NCBI GenBank assembly: GCA_013397435.1 | Contig: VZRG01000359.1 | Location: forward strand, 319,573 to 383,572 | Origin: Erythrocercus mccallii | Taxonomy: Eukaryota; Chordata; Aves; Passeriformes; Dicruridae | DNA length: 64,000 nucleotides | Reading direction: 5' to 3' | Shown here: one piece after another, positions 24,201-33,737 of the stretch | Position numbering within the stretch: the stretch's first letter is position 1 | Layout: each line of letters starts with the position of its first letter | The notes under the pieces: generated by a model | The model's input: the letters and a program-made list of their open reading frames with translations, nothing else | The model's database searches: none | What the model was told of the DNA's origin: nothing | Position numbers and translations under genes: made by a program

Positions 24201-27200
24201 TAGTAAAAAAAGGTAGGACCTAAAGAGTGAGTTGAGACTTGTCACTTAGAAATGAGTGCTCAAGAAAGGCAAGGCAGATGCAAATGAAATTGAAACTGCT
24301 GAAAATAGAATGGGATGTAGAAAGGAACATGGCAAAAATAATATTATTATTATTAAGGATGAGAATATTTGTGTATTAAATCATATTTAGTATTACTCAG
24401 TTGCAAATGATAAACACAATTTCAGCAAACTGAGTATGTTTTATACTTTCTGTGTTGCATCCTCTAAGGAGCTGTACCTTCAGGGCCAGGCAGGTGCATA
24501 TCCCCTTTTCCCAAGGTGATTGGGGGCTGGAGCGTCTGCCATTTGTGGAGAGACTAAGGACTTGCTCAGTCCATCCCAGAGAAGGTGTTGGCACAACGTA
24601 ACAGTAGCCTTCCCTTGCCAATGAGGGGCCTGAACGAGATGGCACAGGGCTATATCCTGGGAGACAACAGGCATACGTTGAGCTTCATTTCTGGGCTGAT
24701 ATATGGAGAAGCTTTACAACTCCTAACTCCCTTTGCGGTGAAAAAGCTTTGCCCAGGGAAGTGATGCTGCCTCCATCCTTGAAGGCTTCTGAAATAGATA
24801 AAGACTCAAGTAACTTGTTCTGACTGCTTTGAACCGGATGTTGCCTCATCCTGAGTTCTCTTTCTAAACTGGTTTTAAATTCGTTTTCCCTAAAATTGCT
24901 TTAACTTTGTATTTTAATGAAAGGAGCCTAAATTTAAAGAGAGATAACGAGTAAGTTGTGCCCACAAGTATAATCCACTAGATGCCACTCTTCTCAAGCT
25001 GTAGGTGGTGGGATATGTCTGCTTAAAATATAAACAATTAAGTATTTTTTGTTACTAAAACTTAAAGTCTTCATTGTGGAAAAATTTTCGTGTATAGATT
25101 ATAACTACAAGTTTCAAAGTGAAATTCTTGGATCATCTCTTTAAGGACCTAGGTGAAATTGCCTTGTGGTCAGAGGAGTGGAACTTCTTTGCAGTAATTT
25201 CTGAGGACTTTATAGGCAGTCAGCATGTCTAAAATGCATACTATTTAATTTCCTCAATGATTTTATGTATAAAATTTAATTTAATTGAGAACTGTTTAGT
25301 TTTACATCTGTGTGATTTTTTTCAAGTCATAATTTGTGAATATGAAAGTATTTTGACAATAAATAATAAATAATATATATTAAGCTTCTTCTGACTTCTT
25401 TTGGTGTTATCACCTGTTATCTGCTTCCTTAGTCTACTCTGATAATAACTAATGGTATGCTTAGCAATTGTAATTCAAGGTTTTGATGGGTTATGAATCT
25501 GCTGATAAGGTAGTGGATAGCATTTAGTCATGGAACCCCACATTCAGTTCTATCAGTAAAGACGCCACTTCAACTGTTCAGTCTTTTTGTTACATCATGT
25601 CTGCTGTTTGCTGCTGTGGTGTCTGAATGAATGGATGTTCAATTGTGGATGCCTTGACAGCTGGAGCTGCTGTCACTTTGTGACACAGTGGTTTTACTTT
25701 TTTTGGTTGTTTTTTTCCCTCTGTTCTAACGAGTATATTTTATTAAGATTTTATAAGCCCTTTTTATAAATAGGTAATGTAAACTAGCTGCTGTTTCAGT
25801 GAAAGTCTCCCATCCAAATGACATTATTCATGTTTTTAATGAGAGATTATCTGTGAAAAGATTTTTACTTTGTCAGGCATATTTTCCATGTATGTACTGC
25901 TTGCATAAGTACTTGGAGTTGAACTGGGCTCTGTTCTTTGCAGTCTTGCTTCCATGTTGGTTGAATCTTCTAATGAACCTGTTTCTCACCAGCTTGTTAA
26001 ATTTCTGTGGTGACACAAAGCCCACTCTTATGATTTCACTGCAAGATAAAGGTGAAAACGAAGATGATTAGAATTGTAGAGTAGTTTTATTTAAATGCAA
26101 TTAATATTTAGATAAAATAATTAGAGTAGGAAAATGCTTGGTGTGGAATCTCTGGTGTAAAACTTGAAGAACTTAGTAAGTAAACTTTTCTTCTAGAAGA
26201 GATATGCCCTTTCTTTGCATACAGACACATGGTATCTTTCCCTAGTGTACCACTGGCTCAACATCACTGGAAAGAGAACCTAACTCTTCTGACTTCCACT
26301 GTCTCACTCTGATAAAGTATGCTTTTCCTTTTAAAAAGATTTCCAGTCTTAGTTGGTATCTGCTTATGGTTCAGAGCTTTGCTATGTTTGCTTTCTGAAT
26401 ACTTGATGCCTTATTGTATTATTCTTTTTGTGGTATTATTCCTTCTGGGTTTTGGTTTTTTTTATAGGTTGATTGAGATAGCAGCAAACAGATTCCCTAC
26501 TTATTTTGACTCAGATGAAAAGCTGCTCTGCATGACCCGTAGCATCCACCTGTACCGAGAGCTGACCTGCTGCTGTGTACTGAAGAGGTATCCTTCTTCA
26601 GAGTTTAAGAAAACACAAGACTATTTTGATTGGATAGTCTATAACTAATTTTTTTTGTATCAAAGTTTTATGAAGAGTAATTAATTAACTTGAGATCTTT
26701 TCATGTGGATACCAGCATGGTCTCCAACAAAGTAACACTGCTACAGAAAGATTGATGTTGCTCTTTTCATTTCAAAGCATGTGACTAATCTACTTGACGC
26801 TTTTTAATTTCTGATAGACAATTTCTGTGTGACCTGATCCTTGTAATCCTTTAAAGGGGAACGTTCATGAGACAGGTGTTCTCTTGGATTGTGGAGGGAC
26901 CATAATATAAGAGTTACCTTTTCCATGAAATAGAAGTTTATTCCTCCAGAGCAGTTTACTTCTGGGAAACGAGGGATTCCTCCAGCAGTGGGAGGGAGGA
27001 GTTGTTTAGCAGTCACCAGCCTGAGTGCAGTGTTGTATTGTCATGTTGTTACTTTATATTAGTTTGTGAACATATGTTGCAATGAAAACTAATTAAGTTG
27101 TATTTCAGCATAATGTTGTGTGTTTTATGTTAGTGGGAGAATTATCAGAATAGTTTTTCTTCTAATAACAGCTTTATCAGAGAACAGCTAGTAGCATATT

Positions 27201-28023
27201 AAAGAAATATAGAATGGCTTGAGTTGGAAGAGAGCTTAAAGATCATCTAGTTCCAAACCTCCCATCGTAGGGATATCACCCACTTAGGTTGTTCAGGGCC
27301 CTGTCCAACTTGGCATTGAACATTTTCAGGAATGGGGCATCCACAGCTTCCCTGGGCACCTGTGCCAGTGCCTCACTACCCACTGAGTAATGTATTTCTT
27401 CCTGACTTCTAATCTAAATCTCTCTTCTTTTAGTTTAAAGCCACTTCCCTTATCCTATCACTATCTGCCCATGTAAAAAGTCACTCTCCCTCTTACTTAT
27501 AAATCCCCTTGAAGTACTGGAAGACCACAGTGAGGCACAGTTTCAGTGCCCACTTTACTTGCTGTCTGCCATTCAGGGGTTGTACAGCATATTGCTGCTA
27601 GCTAGAGGTCTTCCAAAACTCTCTTGTGGAGAGGTGCTGCCTTGGGCCCACTGAGCTGCAGATTCCTTTCCAAATCTCTTTAATAGATGCAGATGTTAAT
27701 GGAGGTGATGTGTGAGGAGGGAGAAAGAGGGACTGACTTTAGGCTTATTAAAGGAATCTTCATTTTAAAAATGTCAGTGTTATAAAATAGTTCTATTGTG
27801 TAAATAATGCTATCAGTGGCTTTTTTTTTTTTTTTTTAGGATTATGTCTTTGGAAGAAGAGATTATTTCGAAGAAAGTTAAACTTATAGTAATTGACTCT
27901 GTTGCTTCAGTTGTCAGAAAGGAGTTTGATACAAAACTCCAGGGCAATCTGGCGGAGAGAAGTAACTTTTTGACTAGAGGAGCATCAGTGTTGAAGTATT
28001 TGGCAGAGGAGTTCTCAATACCC
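15132..28023 (+). CDS. RAD51B: RAD51B, RAD51 paralogue, N-terminal 252 residues over six coding exons (partial, continues beyond window)
   Basis: Joined exons are 15132-15215, 16073-16186, 17310-17426, 22864-23000, 26468-26587 and 27840-28023, giving 756 coding bases with no stop and consistent phases. The family protein acts in the nucleus in the BCDX2 complex (RAD51B-RAD51C-RAD51D-XRCC2), which supports RAD51 filament assembly in homologous recombination. Residues 1 to about 75 form the N-terminal helical domain. The RecA core follows with Walker A at residues 108-115 (SPPGCGKT), the strand AVIYIDTES around 137-145, and Walker B around 205-210 (KLIVID). Length and exon phases to residue 252 match human RAD51B as I remember it. 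The rest of the ATPase core and the C-terminus are not in the window. The odd point is serine instead of glycine at Walker A position 108. Everything else looks functional. Confidence 0.95.
15227..15402 (+). repeat. G/T-rich low-complexity tract after the exon 2 donor
   Basis: About 170 bp that is almost purely G and T on the sense strand, with runs such as tgtggggggtggg, ggtggggttttttgggtgtggg and ggggattttttgggttttttttt. Sense RNA would be G/U-rich. This could suit hnRNP H/F (GGG), TIA1 (U-rich) or CELF-type (UGU) binding, and may form G-quadruplex-like structures. The strand asymmetry is seen directly. The protein-binding idea is inference. Confidence 0.85.
15575..15966 (+). mobile_element. 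CR1 LINE internal fragment, plus orientation
   Basis: Contains CR1 landmarks 'gaaggacctggggatgctggt', 'tgtgtccttgtggccaagaa', 'tggtgaggcctgacctggagtgctgtgtccagttctgggctcc', 'aggtccagcaaagggctatgaagatg' and 'caatgtgtaaaagtatatgaaggg' (each quoted from short windows of the local sequence). It belongs to the region just upstream of the CR1 3' UTR end, and the usual 3' terminus is missing. It sits in RAD51B intron 2. Confidence 0.85.
16073..16186 (+). CDS. RAD51B: RAD51B exon 3 (residues 29-66)
   Basis: Bounded by ctttcag|GAC and ACG|gtaagt, 114 bp, phase 0 at both ends. It encodes DFLCLSLLELMKVTG.. and ends ..VSRACAPKMQT. This is the rest of the N-terminal helical domain, with the ..ELMKVTG and SRACAPKMQT blocks identical or nearly identical to human RAD51B as recalled. 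The consensus donor GTAAGT suggests constitutive inclusion. Confidence 0.96.
16187..17309 (+). other. RAD51B: RAD51B intron 3
   Basis: 1123-bp AT-rich intron ending in a polypyrimidine tract (tttttccctcattttgtag). No repeat or gene recognised. Confidence 0.9.
17310..17426 (+). CDS. RAD51B: RAD51B exon 4 (residues 67-105)
   Basis: Bounded by ttttgtag|GCT and GAG|gtaact, 117 bp, phase 0. It encodes AYEVKLRKSVNPSSAFLSTT and ends ..LHGGVPCGSLTE. It covers the inter-domain linker and the first strand of the RecA-like core. The LHGGV.CGSLTE motif precedes Walker A in RAD51 paralogues. The linker part (EVKLRKSVNPSS) is the least conserved relative to human, as expected. Confidence 0.96.
17427..22863 (+). 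other. RAD51B: RAD51B intron 4
   Basis: 5437-bp intron with no gene or clear repeat recognised. It is AT-rich with scattered homopolymer runs, and a CTG-rich patch lies near 19857-19915. The acceptor is preceded by a strong pyrimidine tract (cttttttttcttccag). Confidence 0.85.
22864..23000 (+). CDS. RAD51B: RAD51B exon 5 with Walker A (residues 106-150 and part of 151)
   Basis: Bounded by cttccag|ATA and AAG|gtaaga, 137 bp. It encodes ITSPPGCGKTQFCIML.. through ..GGLDGAVIYIDTESAFSAE. It carries the ATP-binding P-loop: lysine 114 and threonine 115 are present (AAA ACT), as is glycine 113. The first P-loop residue is serine 108 (AGC, 22870-22872) where the family has glycine. Strand ..AVIYIDTES is conserved. 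One base change (A for G at 22870) accounts for the substitution. Confidence 0.96.
23001..26467 (+). other. RAD51B: RAD51B intron 5
   Basis: 3467-bp intron with one old CR1-like fragment (listed separately). The rest is unremarkable AT-rich sequence. The acceptor is ggttttttttatag. Confidence 0.85.
24518..24845 (+). mobile_element. Old CR1-like LINE fragment, plus orientation
   Basis: Diverged CR1 signature: 'attgggggctggagcgtctgcc', 'gagagactaaggacttgctcag', 'catcccagagaagg', then 'gcccagggaagtgatgctgcctccatccttgaagg' (in two adjacent windows) and 'gactgctttgaaccgg'. The order matches the 3' UTR region of older CR1 subfamilies. More decayed than the copy near 13 kb. Confidence 0.6.
26468..26587 (+). 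CDS. RAD51B: RAD51B exon 6 (part of residue 151 to part of 191)
   Basis: Bounded by tttatag|GTT and GAG|gtatcc, 120 bp, split codons at both ends (AG|G = Arg 151 and Arg 191). It encodes LIEIAANRFPTYFDSDEKLL and ends ..IHLYRELTCCCVLK. The HLYRELTC block matches human. Directly after it, residues 185-187 are three consecutive cysteines (TGC TGC TGT, 26568-26576), where I recall Cys-Asp-Glu in human. The donor GTATCC is below consensus. Confidence 0.95.
26588..27839 (+). other. RAD51B: RAD51B intron 6
   Basis: 1252-bp intron containing one minus-strand CR1 fragment. It ends in an unbroken run of about 17 T before the AG acceptor. Confidence 0.9.
27207..27540 (-). mobile_element. CR1 LINE 3'-end fragment, minus orientation
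   Basis: Reverse-complement CR1 3' end. It begins 'atagaatggcttgagttgg', 'agatcatctagttccaaacc', then 'agggccctgtccaacttggc', 'ttccctgggcacctgtgcca', 'tgtatttcttcctgacttct' and 'ccccttgaagtactggaagac'. This is the standard avian CR1 3' UTR read from the antisense strand. It is inserted in intron 6, antisense to RAD51B. Confidence 0.9.
27840..28023 (+). CDS. RAD51B: RAD51B exon 7 with Walker B (part of residue 191 to 252)
   Basis: Bounded by ttttttag|GAT and CCC|gtaagt, 184 bp, ending exactly after codon 252 (phase 0). It encodes RIMSLEEEIISKKVKLIVID (Walker B at its end) then SVASVVRKEFDTKLQGNLAE and ..LKYLAEEFSIP. Near-identity to human in SLEEEIISK, DSVASVVRKEFD, LQGNL and LKYLAEEFSIP makes this the firmest identification in the window. 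The next exon should resume with the ILTNQ-type strand of the ATPase core. It is not found downstream in this window. Confidence 0.97.
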
Positions 28024-28683
28024 GTAAGTTCTTCGTCCTTTTCTAAGTTTTTGCCTTACAGTGTCAAGTAATGGAGAGGAAGAAAAATGACAGGAAGACA
28101 GAAACCAGACAATGATTCTAGCAGGAATCTTTAAGCAGGTACCAGTTGGAATATAGCTGGGAAACAGAAGAACAGTAATGGTTCTGCTTGATGTGTTTCT
28201 TCTGTGGGTTTTTTATTTTGTTTTTTTTTTTAAATTTTCTTAGAAATTATTTTTATTTTTGTTAATTTGGGACTTTAAATAAGAAATTACTACAGTCTCC
28301 AGCTGTCTCTTGGTGCTTTGTTTTGTTTTTTGGGTTTTTTTGCCTTTAAATCCTACATTTTTTTTTGCCATTAAATATTGTTTATCCTGATGGTTCCTTT
28401 GTACTGCATTGTCACTCTACCTAATGCATACTCTGGGTAGGTGAAGATTTTTTCTATCTCTGTTTCTTTCACGTAAGTTAACAGAATCTCAAAAAAGCTT
28501 ATGCTCTGAAACAGTGTAAATTCCTTTTGTAGCTGACAAGGTATGCAAATTCTTGCAGAAGGGAAGGTAACAGCTCAGCAAATCCTCGTCTGTAGACTTG
28601 CCCATAAAATGCAAAGGAAGACATGGACACTGAATGCAAGAACTGGGTAGACCTGATTGAAAAGTGCTTTAGAAGATGTAAAC

Positions 28684-28691
<8 letters not shown>

Positions 28692-28714
<23 letters not shown>
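28692..28714. repeat. (TG)n microsatellite
   Basis: Twenty-three bases of uninterrupted TG dinucleotide, preceded by 'gtgtata'. Likely polymorphic. Confidence 0.95.
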
Positions 28715-30292
28715 TTATTATGTGGTCCACAAAGGGGCATTTCAAAAGATATCACTGAAACTCAACTCTTTAAAGTATTACCTGGTATGGGTAACCTACT
28801 CATCACTCCAGTGTAAGAGAGAAGCTGTGGTAGGATTGTGAGTAAGACTGGCCTTTTTCACTCTGACACCCCTAAGGTCACAGAAACTATCACATCAGAA
28901 ATAGGAACTGGCTGATGTTACTTAAGAGGAATGGATTTCCTTCTGCCATGTGACTTCTAAAGACTTCTGATGGAGAAGATTAAACCCTTCCTATGTGCCT
29001 TCAAAGTTCATTTACAAAACATAGCATCCCAGTCAGTGCACCCAGCAATGTTTATAGTGACTATTTATAAAGCCAGGAAGGAATTGTGTGCAAGCATATA
29101 CACTCTGATATTTTGAAAAAATATTATGCAGTCCTTTGAGAAAGGGGAGGAGTTTTATGAGAAGATGCTATTTTTCTCTATTTCTCCATTTTCTTCTCCT
29201 TTAGACAGTCCCTGCCCTGCCCTCCACCTTCACTGAAATGGTGAAGCTAAACTGGGTTTTGAACCTCCTTGAAATTTGACATTTCAAGCTGTTGTCCTGC
29301 CTAATCAGAAAGCAGCGTTAATATGCACAAAAGTCTTAGAATTGGGCAGTATGAAGCAGCCTAAGACTGTGATCCTAATCCTTCCTACATAAGAGGAATA
29401 TAAAGCTCTTAACTTTTAGAGGTTTCATTATGTTTAAACTGACATGTTTGCTTTGCCACATTTTCAGTACCTCACATTGAGATTGTTTCTCACTATGAAC
29501 ACTTTAGTAAGGAGTTCTGAGATTTTTAGCAGGAACTTTTGCTTTGATTACAGCCTTTGACTTTTTGAATTGGTCCATGAGATGTCTTACCTTTTAAATA
29601 AAATCTTTAATGATCCATGTAATTACATGTGAATACACAAACTGAAAGCTTGTATGTTTTAAAAGCAACTATTGATTAGATTTTTCAATTTATTAAATGC
29701 AAACCCACTCTTTTAGTTTATCATCTTTAGCAAGCATTGCTTATTGGTTGGTTCTAGAGTATTTTTAAGATTTGTTAAAATTTATGTTGCAAAATAAACT
29801 CTAGACTCTAAACTAAGTCCTATTAATTAAGAATTCTAGGAGGGCTTGGGGTAGAGATTTGGGTTCTTGCAAACATGGATTCCTAGGCAAGGCTGTCTGG
29901 TTAACATACAGAGTTCAGTGTTGGAGTGTGTTGTGCATCTGCAAGTGTTGGCGCCCACGGCAAAATCAGTCTGCTGTTCCGTGCGTTGCATTCATTTCCC
30001 TTACAGAGTATCTGAGATCCTCACTGTAAATAACTGTTGGCATTATTTCAGGTGTTTTACTTACCTAGAAAATAATAAATGTGAATTTGGGACTAATGAC
30101 ATTAGTAAGGTTGTAAAGTGATTTAGTTCACTAATAAATTGGACACATGAATGTAACGCTTTCATGGCACAATCAGTGCAACTAATTACTAAATTGGGCA
30201 ATGATTAGGGAGACTCAATCTGAGACTGACAGGATTTGAATTTGAAGTCAGTCCTTTTCGCTGTAGCTAAAGGTCTGGTGAAAAACTTTGAG

Positions 30293-30761
30293 TAGTTGTG
30301 TAACGTTTCCCCCCCGGGGCCTCTGTACCCCGGGGGGTGCTTCAGGACAGGCGGCAATGGCATGGGGTGCGACACAGCCCCCTACGAGCTCTGCGGATCC
30401 CAGTTACTGACTGCATCGGAGCAGGGACAGATGGAAACAGCAATCCGGGTCTTGGGGGTGAACAGAGCTGGTTTATTCACCGCATGGTGGTACCAAGACA
30501 ATCTTCTCCACGTGGTGGAGGGCTTTTTGTGCACACAGACACCGGAAGGGGTTGGTTTTAGGGTCACTACTCAATGCTGGCAAAGCATGGGAGAGGATTA
30601 GGGAAAGGTGAATTGGGATGGGCTGGGGAATAGGATAAGGGGAAAGATTGCAACATTGGGTCATACCAAAAATGGAGGGGAAAACAGGGGTATATTGGGT
30701 TGAACCATAACATGAAAATATGGATATGGAATGGCCGAAAAAGCACACTGCTACATAGTTG
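30293..30761 (-). mobile_element. Solo LTR of an endogenous retrovirus, minus orientation, with 6-bp target duplication
   Basis: The LTR body is 30299-30755 (457 bp). It is flanked by the identical hexamer TAGTTG at 30293-30298 and 30756-30761. On the plus strand it starts TGTAACGTTT and ends CTGCTACA, so both ends carry the TG..CA dinucleotides with a short inverted TGTA/TACA. A poly(A) signal AATAAA lies on the minus strand (30477-30472), which sets the orientation. The U5-side end contains a 10-bp perfect GC hairpin. No internal retroviral genes are present on either side, so this is a solo LTR left by LTR-LTR recombination. The 6-bp duplication is the direct evidence of integration. The family is not named. 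Confidence 0.85.
30310..30337. repeat. Perfect GC hairpin inside the LTR
   Basis: Arm CCCCCCGGGG (30310-30319) and its exact reverse complement CCCCGGGGGG (30328-30337), separated by 8 bases. It sits 11 bp from the LTR terminus on the U5 side. All stem pairs are G:C, so it would fold very stably in RNA or single-stranded DNA. Confidence 0.9.
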
Positions 30762-31009
30762 AACAAGGGAATTAGAAATTAAGAGGTATCAGCTATAACT
30801 CTTATTGGAGCAGTACATCTGCCATTGACAGTCCAGAGAGGGTGGTGAAAAAGCAGCTTCCAGAGAACAGCCTTGAAAATGAATGGGGGAGAGCAGTCTT
30901 AGTAAAGAAGACATAAGGTGCTTACTTTGTTTAGCTTAGCTAAGGAAATGTTAAGGGCTTCTTCATTAGTCAATATGCACCTACTCAGTGAAGGGGTATT
31001 TGATAAAAG

Positions 31010-31150
31010 CTCTCTTTGGCTGACACAGGTGTACCACGGTTCTGTGGCTGGAAGCTGAATTAAGCAAGTTCAGACTTCAAAGAAGGGGTGTGTTCTTACT
31101 GGACTAATTAATCATTGGAATGCATTATTAAACATAAATGCCTGCTTATC
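31010..31150 (+). mobile_element. Possible ancient L3/CR1-type LINE relic
   Basis: The succession 'ggctggaagctgaattaagc', 'aagttcagacttcaaagaag' and 'ctaattaatcattggaatgc' resembles the 3' region of L3-type CR1 elements (GAAGCTAGACAAATTCAGAC.. AATTAACCATTGGAACA). Short and diverged, called by eye only. Confidence 0.4.
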
Positions 31151-31311
31151 ATGACTGTGTTTAAGTGGGCATTCCTCCCCCGTTTCCTAGAAGGGAAGTG
31201 GGTTCAAATAGGGTTAAGTTTGTAGAAACCCTGTGCTACCATGTTATGCCAGAGTTAAGAGGATTTTAATGGAGTTATTTTTGTTTGCATTATAAACTCT
31301 GTTTATAATTA

Positions 31312-31904
31312 TGTGTTTGTGGTGTCAGGTTATTGAGTTTGATGTGCAAAAGTGCCTAGCGGTCATAGTTTTTACTAAACTCAAGGGCAGCTGTTTCAAA
31401 CCCAGGTAGCTTGTAGGAGAAGGCAATACAGGTGACCTTGCCCCTGATAAGGAGCAGCTGTGTTAATTACCCAATACAGCCTCACCCCTGATGAGTCACA
31501 GCTATAGCCAATAAAGGTAAGTGTGATAAAAGGGGAGTGAGTTAGATGGTGAGGATCATGAAGAAGGATCCTGGGCAGAGAGAATCACTGCTGTCAGGTC
31601 AGTCCGGGTCTGCAGGTAGAGCCTGTTGTTGGAACCTGCAGTCACAGTCTAGCTAGGTAAAAGCCTGCATTCAGAGCTTGCAAACTAATATCTGCAGTCA
31701 TAGTTTAGCAGGAAATAACCAGCAGTCAGAGGCTGCAAGGGAAACCTACAGTAGGAGCTTGCTGCAGACAGAGTGAGTGAATAGCTGGAGTCAGGATGGC
31801 TGAGCTGTAAAGAGGAATAAACGAGGACCCTTTTCATGCTGTGATAAACAAGAAGTCTGTGCCTCGGCTCATTTCTACCCTCTAACAAGAGGGCTGCTGC
31901 AACA
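31312..31904 (+). mobile_element. LTR-like segment, plus orientation, boundaries uncertain
   Basis: About 590 bp with LTR character. A TATA-like GTGATAAAAGG lies near 31527, a poly(A) signal AATAAA at 31816-31821, and a pyrimidine-rich 3' part ends in ..CTAACA (31887) or ..GCAACA (31904). Candidate TG starts lie at 31312-31319. The inner part is a ~27-bp degenerate tandem array. I could not find a matching target duplication, so the ends are approximate and the element may be truncated. No retroviral coding sequence flanks it. Confidence 0.5.
31609..31772 (+). repeat. Degenerate ~27-bp tandem array (about six units)
   Basis: Units beginning with CTGCA-like starts at 31609, 31635, 31664, 31691, 31719 and 31745 (spacings 26, 29, 27, 28 and 26). 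Each has the form YCTGCAGTCA.AG..TAGC..G followed by an A-rich tail. It lies inside the LTR-like segment, between the TATA-like box and the poly(A) signal. Confidence 0.7.
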
Positions 31905-33695
31905 TTAGCTCTATATGGTATGAAGTATTTGGAAAAAAAGTTGACCTTGATTATACCAAAATGGAGGATGGTTGTTCATTAAGCTCTCTGCACCTCTATT
32001 TTCAGGTTGTAAAATGGGCCAGAGCTGTTCAGTGAGAGGATGCTGTGAGGATAGGGTCATTAGTAATAACAAGGAATTTCTACCGAGTCCAGGACAATAT
32101 ATAGATGCTCCTTGGAAAGTAGCAGTTGCCATCCTCAGTGTAAAATTTAAAACAGTTGTAGTAAATGAAAAGTTAATCCATATCTTGAGATGTGAAACAA
32201 ATAATAAACATATTAATTGAATGGTACCATCTTAGCCACTGAGTGAAGCTAGTGAAAGTGGTTTGTGATTGTCATTTTTTGCTTGACTTAATTTTTTTTG
32301 TGTGTTTCTTTTTGTTGTTTGTAAAGTACAAAGAAAAGCGAAATTGGTGTATTTTTAATCTATGGACATTAGTAAAGCTTAAGTAGTTTCTCAAAAAATG
32401 AAGTTTGATGCCTGATCACCTTTTTTGATCTTTTCTTCCTTTTAACTTAGCAGTAAGCCCAGGTTCATTCTAGGCATTTTCAGTAATGCTAGAGCAAGAG
32501 GCACAAATTTTACATCACTTATGGCCAATTGACAGGTGACCTGGCAGCCATACTGATGAGTGAACACACTCTGAAGCTTTAGCCTCCATGGGGTCCTACA
32601 TAGCAGTGTCCCTTTTTCCCTTTCCTGCACAGAGTTGTAACCAAAACATACCTTTTCTTCTCCAAGGTTTGGTTGGAACTAGCCAGTCAGATCAAAAGCT
32701 GCTCCTGGAAACTGAGAAGGACAGCTTGATTATCAATGAAACAAAATCCCCATTCTTTTTGAAATCCAGTGAATATGCAAATCTATATGAAAAATTTACA
32801 TTATCTGTTAATAAAACACCTTGTAGTTGAGAGCATTTGGATCTGAATGTCTTCTCTTCCAATTTGTGTTGATGCTGCCTAACAGATTACGTATTTAAGC
32901 AACAGTAATCAGTCCTGTATGTTTCCTGTTGAGCTTCCTGACTTAGCTTTCTGAAAAAGAAAGTAAAATACGCTTTGGATTTTCTTTCTTCTCATCTTCC
33001 ATATTCACAGGAAACAGTATATTATTAGTAGGTGGTATTTGCTGAAAATTTGGACTAGTTGAGACATGTCTCCTTTTCAGTAAAGAGCTAAAACTAAAAC
33101 CCAGTATGACTGGAATTATTGTTGAGATTTAAAAATTTACCTTATAAAATTTGTTATTCATAGACTCTGATTTTTCTAGTCATTAATACATGAAAATACA
33201 TGAAGCTGGCTAGACGTCTCTGTGAAAAAAGTATTCCAGAAGTGGCAGTTGCAAAACCAAACTGCTTTAAGCATTCTTTTAAATGTCAAATTGAGATTAA
33301 TGATGAAATTTGCTTTGTATAACCCTAAGGCTAATCAAATTACAACATTTGCTGTCCTTTATGCTTTTGTCTGGATTATGTTCTTAGATCACTGAAGTGA
33401 ACCTTTGTTATTTATGATCAATATGTTGGTTATTGTTACCAGCAGATGTATAATAGTATGGTCTATTTTTTAAAATTTGTTCTTTCTGAAAAGATGAAGT
33501 AACTTAGGATGAGAGACTTTAATATCTCATGTGCGATTTTTTAGAGCAAATGAAAGACAAACCTTATGTAATCATTCTCCAATGTTTTATTTCCTATGCT
33601 ATATAAATTAAGAGTAGTTCAAGAAGCCCACAAGTTCCACAGTAATATTTTCTCCATTTGGAATCGACATGCTCCATTTAAAAACTGAAAATATA

Positions 33696-33737
33696 ATATT
33701 TATAAAATAGGATATTTAACTTGATATTTATAAAATA
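33696..33737. repeat. Short AT-rich direct repeat, 14 bp x 2
   Basis: ATATTTATAAAATA occurs at 33696-33709 and 33724-33737 with a 28-bp period. A local duplication in AT-rich intron sequence. Confidence 0.8.

Noticed and set aside
30837..31893. Hexamer AGAGGG at 30837-30842 and 31888-31893 as a target duplication for a 1-kb LTR
   Set aside because: The interval would start TGGTG, does not form an inverted end with TAACA, and would include an unrelated LINE-like relic. One 6-bp match is expected by chance.
32588..32830. 80-codon frame ending ..NLYEKFTLSVNKTPCS, considered as an alternative RAD51B terminal exon
   Set aside because: From the nearest acceptor-like AG, the phase needed to follow exon 7 reads a different frame that hits a stop early. 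No match to RAD51B isoforms known to me.
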